Assembly (NCBI GenBank): GCA_002687025.1
Contig: NYZG01000336.1
Location: 1-12,651, forward strand
Direction of reading: 5' to 3'
Length of the DNA: 12,651 nt
Source of the DNA: Candidatus Poribacteria bacterium
GTDB lineage: Bacteria; Poribacteria; WGA-4E; GCA-2687025
This document shows, one piece after another, positions 1 to 6,497 of this stretch. The notes beneath the pieces are model-generated. The model saw nothing but the letters and a program-made list of their open reading frames with translations. It was not told where the DNA came from and did no database searches. A program made the position numbers and the translations under genes. The stretch's first letter is position 1. Every line of letters begins with the position of its first letter.

Positions 1-501
1 CGCATCGCCTTCGACTCGAACGCGCGGGACGACGACTCGGGGATCGGCGACCGGGAGATTTACGTCGTAGACGCCGACGGCCGACGCCTCCGTGCGATCA
101 TGCCGCACGCGGCTGTTGAAAGCAGCCCGACATGGTCTCCTGATGGCTCCCGCTTAGCGTTCTATTCATCTCGGCTTGCGCCGGCGCCGGGCATCTACGT
201 CATGGATGTGGACGGCGGCGGTCTGCGGTTCATCGGGCAGGTGGGTCTGTTCGCGACGCGCCCGTCGTGGTCGCCGGACGGGAGTCGCATCGCCTTCGTG
301 GGCAGCTTGCTGAGCGCTGACCTGCCCCACGACATCTACGTCGTAGCCGCCGTCGGGGGCCCTGAGCGCCAACTGACCGAGCATCCCTCGCTCGATGCGG
401 ATCCGGCGTGGTACGACCCGGCCTTTGCGCGGTCGGTGCATCCGCTCGGCCGCGACCTTACTTCTTGGGGGTGGCTGCGTCGGATCGCCCCCGGTAGGTA
501 G
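1..501 (+). CDS. TolB-like PD40 beta-propeller protein, 5'-truncated by the window edge
   Basis: The reading frame is open from base 1, so the gene starts upstream; 166 C-terminal residues are visible. They contain PD40/WD40-like blade motifs: ESSPTWSPDGSRLAFYSSR and ATRPSWSPDGSRIAFVGS, each followed by an IYVMD/IYVVA strand, plus an earlier IYVVDADG strand. In known families this S-PDG-xxIAF signature marks TolB-type six-bladed propellers, which are usually exported and bind proteins or glycans. It need not be the Tol-Pal TolB, since pal, tolQ and tolR are not nearby. After the last blade comes DPAWYDPAFARSVHPLGRD and then LTSWGWLRR, a short tail that resembles the end of the LamG protein encoded at 6498-7292. 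Export cannot be judged because the N-terminus is missing. Family assignment is confident; the specific role is unknown. Confidence 0.88.
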   Translation, partial: RIAFDSNARDDDSGIGDREIYVVDADGRRLRAIMPHAAVESSPTWSPDGSRLAFYSSRLAPAPGIYVMDVDGGGLRFIGQVGLFATRPSWSPDGSRIAFVGSLLSADLPHDIYVVAAVGGPERQLTEHPSLDADPAWYDPAFARSVHPLGRDLTSWGWLRRIAPGR

Positions 502-613
502 GCCCTCGGTCATGCTCGCGAGACGGCGACTCGGAGTTGCCGGACGCCCACTCGCCGGTTACCGTCTATCTACAGGCACGCCTCCGGCCCACGGTAAAGA
601 GGAAGATGGCACT

Positions 614-1501
614 ATGCGGCGCACGCGCGTCACGGCGCTCCTCGTAGCGGCGCTTGCTCTCACGAGCCTTGTCCACTCGTCGGCGCAGGTAGCCGAGATG
701 GTGGATCGCGCGTTGGAGCAGATGTCTCCCGCGGCCCGCGCCGAGGTGGATGCCATCCTCGCGGAGCGTGGGCTCACGCTGGACGACGTCCGCAACGACG
801 CGTCTCTTGCCCAGAAGCTGATGTCCTCACCCGAGATACAGGAGCGCATGAAGCGAGCCATGGAAGGGCGCGGCCCGACGGAATCCAAGCCGCCGCCGCC
901 CGTGAGTCCAGACGCGCCCCAAGAGCGCGACCGCTCGGAAGCCCCACGGCGTCCGGGCCGTGAGCGAGAGGCCGGTCTACCCCAACGGTATCGGGTGATA
1001 ATGCACGCGAACCTGTTTCGCCGCCTCGGATGGCAGGAGCAGCATCACAACCCGTTCGGGCTCGCAGGGGTCGTGCATCGCCAGGACGGAGCGTGGGCGC
1101 TCATCACCAAGCAAGGCCGCCCGGCCGGGCTGTACGTCGAGGTCGGCGCCGACGTAGGGGACGGATACACGGTGGCGTCGATCGACGGGCGCTCGGTGAA
1201 GCTCGTCGGCGGCGCGCTCGGGGAAGTCGCGCTGGAACTCGACGGCGCGGTGATCGGCTCGCGTGCGGAAGGCGGCCGTGCAGGGCCTCAGCGTGGGAAG
1301 CAGGGGCCATCGGGCAAGGACAAGGACGAGAAGTGGTATCCCGTGCGCGGCCTGCCGTTTATGGAGATCGTGCAGACGATCCTGGGCCGCGAAGGTCTCA
1401 CGATGCAGGATGTCGAGAACGACAGGGATCTCCAGGAGAGCTTGAAGCAGAAGTACCAATACCTCGAAGACGAGGGGTACACGGAGTTCCCGGACGACTG
1501 A
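614..1501 (+). CDS. Exported protein with GspC/PilP-like core and duplicated helical motif
   Basis: The protein has 295 residues. The ATG at 614 is chosen because AAAGAGGAAG lies 8-11 bases upstream and a signal peptide begins exactly there (MRRTR, then hydrophobic 7-20, cleavage near SSA-Q). The open frame continues upstream to 395 but overlaps the preceding gene. Residues 26-84 are helical. Residues 86-123 form a Pro/Arg/Glu-rich linker. Residues 125-212 form a beta-rich core (LFRRLGW, then ALITKQGRPAGLYVEVG and YTVASIDGRSVKLV), which resembles the small SH3-like HR/PilP domain of type II secretion GspC and type IV pilus PilP proteins. A second charged linker (216-240) leads to a C-terminal helix. 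ILAERGLTLDDVRND (48-62) and ILGREGLTMQDVEND (256-270) are clear repeats of each other. No secretion genes lie alongside, so the role is open. The domain call is by pattern only. Confidence 0.8.
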   Translation: MRRTRVTALLVAALALTSLVHSSAQVAEMVDRALEQMSPAARAEVDAILAERGLTLDDVRNDASLAQKLMSSPEIQERMKRAMEGRGPTESKPPPPVSPDAPQERDRSEAPRRPGREREAGLPQRYRVIMHANLFRRLGWQEQHHNPFGLAGVVHRQDGAWALITKQGRPAGLYVEVGADVGDGYTVASIDGRSVKLVGGALGEVALELDGAVIGSRAEGGRAGPQRGKQGPSGKDKDEKWYPVRGLPFMEIVQTILGREGLTMQDVENDRDLQESLKQKYQYLEDEGYTEFPDD

Positions 1502-1520
1502 TCGCGGCAAGCGTCAGTCG
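1495..1520. terminator. Hairpin spanning both stop codons of a convergent gene pair
   Basis: CGACTGA (1495-1501) and TCAGTCG (1514-1520) are perfect inverted arms. Inside them CGC (1503-1505) pairs with GCG (1511-1513) around a GGCAA loop, giving a ten-pair stem with one bulged T. The TGA stop of the upstream gene and the TGA stop of the convergent SDR gene sit in opposite arms. There is no T-tract on either side, so a standard intrinsic terminator is not proven. Symmetry and placement suggest a bidirectional transcription stop or 3'-end stabiliser. Confidence 0.4.
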
Positions 1521-2356
1521 GGCAGCACGCTTCTCGCGGGCGTGAATCCTATCTCCTCCCGCACGCGGTCAATCGAATACAGCGGGTCGCGTTCGTGGCC
1601 CGGTCTCTCGTAGTGCGACATGTCGAGGGCGTCGGCATCGGCGCCGTACCAGGCGCGTAGGATGTCAGGGACCGGCGCGGCCACACACGCCTGAGCGCCT
1701 ACCGCGTTCATAATGCGCACGCCCGGCTTGTGCGCCGACTCCGCCGCCATCCTGAAGCAGCGCGCGGCATCGCTCAGGTACAGCAGCGACGGCGCCCCGA
1801 TCGACCACTGACCCACCGGCCCCGGCTGCACGGGCGAAGGCGTGCGATCCTCGGGGATCACGCTCGCGAGGCGGATGTTGATGATGTCAACGTCGTCCTC
1901 CTGCCGCGCGACGTAGCGCGTGACCTCCTCCATGAGGTACTTGGAGACGCCGTAACCGTCGCGATCCAGACACGGATGCTCATCGGGGATGGGGACCTGG
2001 AGCGGGCGGAAGCGCGCTGATTGGAACCCGATCGCGGCGATGGAACTCGCCAGGACGAACTTCCGGCAGCCTCGGTCGATGAGCGTCCGCAGGAGCAGAT
2101 GCGTGCCGAGGACGTTCACGGCCATGCAGGCGCGTTCCGTGCCTGCGCCGGTGACCGCCGCCAGGTGCACGACCACGTCTATGGCGCCCTCGACGAGCGC
2201 GAGCCCTTCCTCGGTGGCGAAGTCGCCCTGCAACGCCGTGACGCCTTCGACGTCGGTCGGCTTCCGCGACAGGCAGACGACATCGTGGGGGCCGGACATG
2301 GACCGGGCCAGCTCCGCGCCGACGAATCCGCTCGTCCCGGTTATCAGAACGCGCAT
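1514..2356 (-). CDS. NAD(P)-dependent epimerase/dehydratase, extended SDR
   Basis: The 280-residue protein is a typical extended short-chain dehydrogenase. The Rossmann motif GTSGFVG is at 7-13. The HLAAVTG segment at 64-70 precedes the adenine-pocket strand. The active-site Ser is in VLASS (101-105), and the catalytic pair is YGVSK (Tyr135, Lys139). Such enzymes oxidise, epimerise or dehydrate nucleotide sugars or free sugars, or reduce small carbonyls, in the cytoplasm. At 280 residues it is shorter than GalE/RmlB enzymes (about 320-350), so a sugar-nucleotide substrate is not assured. The ATG at 2356 has AGGAGA six bases upstream (2363-2368), overlapping the stop codon region of the MDR gene, whose end is only 10 bases away. 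The two genes therefore look co-transcribed. Substrate unknown. Confidence 0.9.
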   Translation of the reverse strand: MRVLITGTSGFVGAELARSMSGPHDVVCLSRKPTDVEGVTALQGDFATEEGLALVEGAIDVVVHLAAVTGAGTERACMAVNVLGTHLLLRTLIDRGCRKFVLASSIAAIGFQSARFRPLQVPIPDEHPCLDRDGYGVSKYLMEEVTRYVARQEDDVDIINIRLASVIPEDRTPSPVQPGPVGQWSIGAPSLLYLSDAARCFRMAAESAHKPGVRIMNAVGAQACVAAPVPDILRAWYGADADALDMSHYERPGHERDPLYSIDRVREEIGFTPARSVLPD

Positions 2357-2366
2357 GCGAGATCTC

Positions 2367-3371
2367 CTAGGACCAGTGGATTACGGCCCCGAGTACGCCG
2401 TCGGAGGCGCCGTCGCGTATCGACGCGTACAGATCGGGCGCGTCGGCCGCTTGGACGCGATGCGTGATGACCTCGCCCCATGCCAAGGCGCCCATCGCCA
2501 TATTCTTCAGGACGGCCGTTCGACAGTTCGCCAGCCCGTCGTCGCACGGATAGAAGGTAGTCAGCCGCTTGCCGTGCGGGACGCTGTAGTTGTAGCTGAT
2601 CGGCGCCTGTCCGTAGTGGCCTTGGTGCACGAACTTCCCGTGCGTGCGACACATCGCGATCGCCGGGTCCAGGCAGGCGGGGATGCCTGTGCACTCGAAG
2701 ACGACATCGGCGCCATCCTGGGCGATCTCGTGGACGGCGGCAGCGGCATCCTGGTGGGCGCCGTTGATCGCGTGGTCCGCGCCGAGTTTTCGCGCCACGT
2801 CGAGCCGGGCGTCCTCGATGTCGATCGCGATGACGGTGCATCCTCGGTGACTGCACGCGGCGACGACGCCCAAACCTATGAGACCCACCCCGTGGACCAC
2901 GACCACATCGCCCATGCGCGGGTTCGCCATGTCCACGCCGTTCAGGCCGACGGCGGGCATGACGTAGAGGCAAGCGGGTTCGTCGTCGACGCCCTCGGGG
3001 ACGCGCGCTATGCCATGCGTGCTCGCCGGGTCGATGACGGCCGCAGAGCAGTGCGTCCCCGCCGCGGCCGTCACGCTCACGCCATCGGGCAGCGTGATCG
3101 ACGCGTTATCTCGGTAGTAGACGCGGTCGCCGACCGCGAATCCCGCCACATCATCGCCGACACGCTCGACCACGCCGACCGCCTGGTAGCCGGTCGTCAG
3201 CGGATACGTCCCCCAGTTGATCTTGCCCATTATCACGGCGAACTCCGTGCCGATGCTGACGCCGCTGCACATCGCGCGCACGGATAGGTTCGTGGGAGCG
3301 GGCTCGGCGAGGGTCACGTCGGCGAGTTCGAACTCCCGATCGGCGTTGCAGATGAGCGCCTGGGCTTGCAC
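2367..3371 (-). CDS. Medium-chain dehydrogenase/reductase (zinc alcohol dehydrogenase superfamily, atypical)
   Basis: The protein has 334 residues. The GroES-like N-domain carries CSGVSIGTE (35-43), as in the BchC/threonine-dehydrogenase-like branch of MDR enzymes. The Rossmann motif HGVGLIG is at 160-166, and Asp184 (in AIDIE) ends the second strand, suggesting NAD(H) preference. The usual GHE zinc motif is replaced by GYQ at 61-63, and the four-cysteine structural zinc lobe is absent, so it probably does not use zinc in the classical way. The GTG at 3371 is supported by GGAGA six bases upstream (3378-3382). The downstream SDR gene begins 10 bases after this stop, so the pair probably oxidises or reduces successive positions of one substrate, likely a sugar or polyol. 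Substrate not identifiable from sequence. Confidence 0.9.
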   Translation of the reverse strand: MQAQALICNADREFELADVTLAEPAPTNLSVRAMCSGVSIGTEFAVIMGKINWGTYPLTTGYQAVGVVERVGDDVAGFAVGDRVYYRDNASITLPDGVSVTAAAGTHCSAAVIDPASTHGIARVPEGVDDEPACLYVMPAVGLNGVDMANPRMGDVVVVHGVGLIGLGVVAACSHRGCTVIAIDIEDARLDVARKLGADHAINGAHQDAAAAVHEIAQDGADVVFECTGIPACLDPAIAMCRTHGKFVHQGHYGQAPISYNYSVPHGKRLTTFYPCDDGLANCRTAVLKNMAMGALAWGEVITHRVQAADAPDLYASIRDGASDGVLGAVIHWS

Positions 3372-3414
3372 GGGGCGTCTCCGGTGGGCTGAGTGCGCGG
3401 AGTGTGGCGGCGCG

Positions 3415-3444
3415 AGTACACCACAGGGCGCGCGCGCCCGTCAA
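3415..3444 (-). promoter_or_regulatory. Candidate sigma70-type promoter for the MDR-SDR operon with palindrome in the spacer
   Basis: On the minus strand TTGACG (3444-3439, five of six to consensus) is followed after 18 bases by TGTACT (3420-3415, four of six). This would give a leader of roughly 35-40 bases before the GTG start at 3371. The spacer holds a perfect 14-bp palindrome GGGCGCGCGCGCCC (3426-3439), which abuts the -35 element and could be an operator. In GC-rich DNA such palindromes also occur by chance. Confidence 0.4.
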
Positions 3445-3528
3445 TGCGGCGACAGCCGGGGTCTGCTGGCGCTGCGCCGCCATTCTGCATGGAGGCCCGG
3501 CAGTGGGAGTTAGAGCCATGGCGCGCAT

Positions 3529-3557
3529 TTGGCGCGTTTCTAGGCGGCAGCTACTAT
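3529..3557 (+). promoter_or_regulatory. Candidate promoter for the DUF1080-like gene
   Basis: TTGGCG (3529-3534) and TACTAT (3552-3557) are separated by 17 bases, each matching four of six consensus positions. The expected start lies about 35 bases before the ATG at 3601, leaving room for the AAGGG ribosome site at 3586-3590. The promoter is divergent from that of the MDR operon. Confidence 0.4.
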
Positions 3558-3600
3558 AGGCGCGGATGAGGGCGGCATATCAGCGAAGGGATGTCCACAC

Positions 3601-4302
3601 ATGAAGCGGATGACGAGCGTCGTCGCATGCTTCGGCCTGGTCTTGTGGCTCGGGCGCGCGGCCGCCGCGGCGCCGGCCGAGCAGCCGTGGAACGGGGAGC
3701 AGGTCGCGTGGACCTTCGATGATGTTCCAGTGGGCGGACTTCCCGACGGCTGGGAAATCGAGGCCACCCAGCAGGTTGGCGCCCTCGCGTCTTGGGAGGT
3801 CGGCGCCGATGAGACGGCGCCGTCGGGCGGAAGGGCGCTGGGTCTGACGAGCCCCAATCACACGTCACGAGGCACGTTCAACGTCTGCTGGACGAAGGAC
3901 GTGTCGTTCCTGGACGGGGAGATCGAAGTGCGCTTCAAGGCGCACACTGGGAAGATCGACCAGGGCGGCGGCGTCATCTGGCGGGCCCAGGACAAGGACA
4001 ACTGCTACATCGCGCGCTTCAACCCGCTGGAGGACAATCTTCGAATCTACTACGTCCTCGATGGAGATCGCACGATGCTCGCTAACGCGGATGTCAGCGT
4101 GGCGCCGGGCGTGTGGCACGTCCTGAGAGTCGTCCAGCGCGGGGCGGACATCCACGGCTATCTGAACGGCGCGAAGCTGCTCGAAACGACGGACGAGCAT
4201 TTCGCCGGGTCGGGCGGAATCGGGCTGTGGACCAAGGCGGATGCCGTGACCTCCTTCGACAACCTGATCGTCCGCATGGATCGTGCGCAGGAGCGCCGCT
4301 AG
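3601..4302 (+). CDS. Exported concanavalin A-like protein, DUF1080 (3-keto-disaccharide hydrolase-like)
   Basis: The protein has 233 residues. The N-terminus is a clear signal peptide: MKRM, hydrophobic 6-18, then an Ala-rich cleavage region near 20-25. The mature part is one beta-sandwich domain. WTFDDVPVGGLPDGW (37-51) and EIEVRFKA (107-114) lead to GGGVIWRAQDKDNCYIARF (122-140). LRIYYVLDG (147-155), WHVLRVV (172-178) and GGIGLWTKADAVTSFDNLIV (205-224) close the fold. This order is typical of PF06439 (DUF1080), some members of which hydrolyse 3-keto glycosides; others are lectin-like with no known activity. It is a single-domain version. AAGGG lies ten bases before the ATG. The out-of-frame ATG at 3591 was rejected. 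The TAG stop overlaps the convergent fetB stop by four bases. A glycan role is inferred. Confidence 0.85.
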   Translation: MKRMTSVVACFGLVLWLGRAAAAAPAEQPWNGEQVAWTFDDVPVGGLPDGWEIEATQQVGALASWEVGADETAPSGGRALGLTSPNHTSRGTFNVCWTKDVSFLDGEIEVRFKAHTGKIDQGGGVIWRAQDKDNCYIARFNPLEDNLRIYYVLDGDRTMLANADVSVAPGVWHVLRVVQRGADIHGYLNGAKLLETTDEHFAGSGGIGLWTKADAVTSFDNLIVRMDRAQERR

Positions 4303-4319
4303 AGGCGCATCTGATGCGC
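4293..4319. terminator. Overlapping hairpins at the CTAG junction of convergent genes
   Basis: Two hairpins overlap. GCGCC (4293-4297) pairs with GGCGC (4304-4308) around GCTAGA, so the shared stop codons lie in the loop. GCGCAT (4305-4310) pairs perfectly with ATGCGC (4314-4319) around CTG. They share bases 4305-4308 and so are mutually exclusive. No T-tract follows either one. They may end or stabilise the convergent transcripts. Confidence 0.25.
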
Positions 4320-5072
4320 TGGGGTGAAGCACATACGCCGAACGATGTGGATCACGAGGGCGCTCCCTATCGCCGTCGATGCGACGAGCATCAACATCAC
4401 GACGATCTGGTAACGGATCGCCTGCAAGGGCGGCTGCCCGGCGAGTATCTGACCGGTCATCATCCCGGGCAGTGACACCAGTCCCACGGTCATGAGCGCG
4501 TTGACCGACGGGATCATGCCCGCCTTCACGGCGTCCCGCAGGTAGTCTCCGGTCGCTTCCTGGTACGTCGCGCCCAGGCAGAACGCGAGCTCGATCTCCG
4601 CGCGCTGCTTGCGCAGGTCGGAGAACAGCCGGTCCAGCCCAATGGAGACCGCGTTCATGGAGTTCCCGATTATCATGCCGCCGAGCGGGATGAAGTACTG
4701 CGGCAGATACCACGGCCGCGCGCCAACAATAGCGCCCGTGACGAATGCCGTCACGAGGACATAGCTCACGACCATCGACACGAACGTCGGCCCGAAGACG
4801 CGCACGCGGTCTTCATCCACGCGCTTCCGCACCGCGCGCGCCGCCCAGAAGATCATCCAGACGTAGTAGAGCAGGACCAGCGCCGGGTTCCGCAGACCAA
4901 AGATGAAGTGAAGCACGTAGCCCACGAGGAACAACTGCGCGAACGTCCTGACGGAGCCCCACAGCAGGTCGCGTTCCAACCGCAACCGCAGGGCAAGCGA
5001 CGCGGCGGCCGCCACGACCACGAACGCCATGCACAACGCGAGCTGATGCCAGCCAATCGGTAGAACGCTCAC
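4299..5072 (-). CDS. fetB: FetB/YbbM-family ABC transporter permease
   Basis: The protein has 257 residues, matching the usual FetB length of about 260. About seven hydrophobic segments are visible, near residues 10-30, 40-60, 63-80, 93-120, 128-150, 190-212 and 222-245. The family hallmark PLGGMIIGNSMNAVSIGLDR is at 131-150, and LVSLPGMMTGQIL follows near 198-210. FetB with FetA is described in E. coli as a putative iron exporter that lowers oxidative stress; substrate here is inferred by family only. The GTG at 5072 overlaps the fetA TGA in GTGA, and GGAGGA (5079-5084) lies six bases upstream, so translation is coupled to fetA. The stop overlaps that of the convergent DUF1080-like gene by four bases. 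Family assignment is firm; the ion is not proven. Confidence 0.93.
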   Translation of the reverse strand: MSVLPIGWHQLALCMAFVVVAAAASLALRLRLERDLLWGSVRTFAQLFLVGYVLHFIFGLRNPALVLLYYVWMIFWAARAVRKRVDEDRVRVFGPTFVSMVVSYVLVTAFVTGAIVGARPWYLPQYFIPLGGMIIGNSMNAVSIGLDRLFSDLRKQRAEIELAFCLGATYQEATGDYLRDAVKAGMIPSVNALMTVGLVSLPGMMTGQILAGQPPLQAIRYQIVVMLMLVASTAIGSALVIHIVRRMCFTPAHQMRL

Positions 5073-5781
5073 CCTTCGTCCTCCAGGCCGGCTTCGGCAG
5101 ACAGGCGCAGCCGTCTGACGTCGGCGCGTTTCGGCGCGTAGTCCGCGTGCGTGACAATACGATGCTGACGCCGCGCTCGACGTTCATGGCCTCCAGCCTG
5201 TCCTCGACGACCTCGCGCGACTCCGGGTCCAGCGCGGACGTGGGTTCGTCGCACAGTAGCAGCGCGGGCTCCGTCATCACCGCGCGGATGAGCGCCAGCC
5301 GTTGCTGCTGCCCCACCGACAGCACCGTGGCGTCCGAATCGAGCGGCACGTCTCCCAGGCGATACAGGTCGACAGTGGCGCGGAGCGCATCCTGGGTGGG
5401 CCGCGGCCGGTCCCTCGCCGACCGGTAGCGGAACGGCAGGAGCAGGTTGTCCTCAACCGTGCCCGGGACCATCACGGGCGTCTGCTGCACGTGGCCCACG
5501 CGTCGGCGGTGCTCGGTGATGCGCGCGGCGGCGATCTCGCGCCCATCGACGAGCACGCGTCCCGAGGTCGGCGCCTGCAGCCCGTTGATGAGACGCAGCA
5601 GACTGGACTTGCCGACGCCTGACGGGCCGCGGATCAGCACGAACTCCCCGCTATCGACCGTGAGACTCACGCGCGAAAGTAGCGGGGCGGCTCCATCGTA
5701 GCGGAGTGATATGGCGTCAAGCGCAACCTGCACGCGCGGGCCCTGTCCATGTCGCACATGGGGCCGCGTCTCACACGACAT
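5069..5781 (-). CDS. fetA: FetA/YbbL-family ABC transporter ATPase, interrupted by a one-base frameshift
   Basis: A complete product would be about 237 residues (E. coli FetA 225). Visible motifs are Walker A GPSGVGKS (52-59), Q-loop HVQQTP (97-102), signature LSVGQQQRLALIRA (154-167) and Walker B ALLLCDE (173-179) with D-loop SALD. After GVSIVL (204-209) the frame is lost between bases 5155 and 5154. The expected VTHADYAPKRAD continuation, containing the H-loop His, is in the next frame and ends with TGA at 5069, overlapping the fetB GTG. Restoring one G in the GTATTG/TCACGC stretch heals the gene. Uncorrected, the frame runs on out of frame through fetB to about 4813 (322 aa). The ATG at 5781 shares its A with the preceding gene's stop (TGATG). 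It energises FetB. A sequencing or assembly slip is more likely than true decay, because fetB and the tail are well preserved. Confidence 0.88.
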
Positions 5782-6404
5782 CAACGGATCATTTCGGGGT
5801 CCTCCTCGTAGGCCGAGTCGATGTGACAGAGCTGGTGGAGCGTCTCCGCGAAAAGGTCGAAGAGCAGCCGAAGTCGACCGAGATCCTTGATGACCCCTGC
5901 CGCCGAGAAGTACAGCTCATCCACGCCGGCGGGGAACTTCTGCTGAAACCACCCCTCGTCGTCTTTGACCTCGAAACGGATACTGCTTTGCGCGCTGACA
6001 AGACGCCGGATGCGCTCGCCGCCGAACAGCGCTCGGACCTTGTCTTCGTCGTTCCCTTTGGTGACGAAGTCGCGGTCGAACTGCGCGTCGCCGACCTCGA
6101 TGTCCTGCGCGCCGAGAAGCCTGCCGATCGGCGTGAACAGCCCGGCGCGGTAGACTGTGAAGCCAAATCCGTCCTTGTTCAGGTACGGCGCCCTCATTCT
6201 CGTGAAGGTCACCGGGGCTCCGCCGCCTGTGGCCTGGGCTTCGCCGCCTGTGGTGTACGTGTCCAGCGTAACCGTCCATTCGCCGACCTTTGCATGGACA
6301 ACATCGGGTCGGAAGAATCCACCGTCGGTGAAGTCGCCGTCGATTGCTTCTGCAAACTGCGTCCAGACGTCGTCTTTGCTGGGTCCGAACAGCCTCGCCC
6401 GCAT
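5781..6404 (-). CDS. Conserved protein of unknown function, DUF3137-like, coupled to fetAB
   Basis: The protein has 207 residues and no signal peptide or membrane segment, so it is probably cytoplasmic. I do not recognise a characterised homolog. The stretch FTVYRAGLFTPIGRLLGAQD (82-101), then FDRDFVTKGNDEDKVRALF (109-127), a strand pair (SIRFEVKDDEGWF, 141-153; DELYFSA, 162-168) and a C-terminal helix LRLLFDLFAETLHQL recalls the arrangement of DUF3137 proteins; this is a tentative match. TTGGEAQ and ATGGGAP at 51-64 form a seven-residue tandem repeat. The ATG at 6404 has AGGAGG ten bases upstream (6415-6420). The competing ATG at 6412 has a spacing of only two bases and opens an unrelated frame. 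Its TGA stop shares a base with the fetA ATG, so it is translated together with fetAB and may act with the transporter. Confidence 0.82.
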   Translation of the reverse strand: MRARLFGPSKDDVWTQFAEAIDGDFTDGGFFRPDVVHAKVGEWTVTLDTYTTGGEAQATGGGAPVTFTRMRAPYLNKDGFGFTVYRAGLFTPIGRLLGAQDIEVGDAQFDRDFVTKGNDEDKVRALFGGERIRRLVSAQSSIRFEVKDDEGWFQQKFPAGVDELYFSAAGVIKDLGRLRLLFDLFAETLHQLCHIDSAYEEDPEMIR

Positions 6405-6466
6405 GCGTTCATCGCCTCCTCATACCGGATTTCACGTCGGGTCGGACGGCAGCCGCCCACATCGCA

Positions 6467-6480
6467 GCTCCGCGCGGAGC
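6467..6480. repeat. 14-bp perfect palindrome after the LamG gene
   Basis: GCTCCGCGCGGAGC is a perfect palindrome 17 bases past the LamG gene stop, in the 93-base gap before the 207-aa gene. As RNA it can form a GCTCC/GGAGC stem with a GCGC loop, without a following T-tract. It could be a weak terminator, an RNA processing site, or an operator for the downstream fetAB genes. Confidence 0.3.
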
Positions 6481-6497
6481 GAATCGGCGATCGTGGC

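Noticed and set aside
1989..3287. A 432-codon open frame on the plus strand
   Set aside because: It lies antisense to the SDR and MDR genes, which have intact catalytic motifs and good ribosome sites. Its composition is His/Arg/Val/Asp-rich, as expected for the antisense of GC-rich coding DNA.
5140..5170. Programmed ribosomal frameshift in fetA
   Set aside because: The site GTATTGTCAC has no X-XXY-YYZ slippery heptamer and no obvious downstream stimulatory stem; a missing base is simpler.
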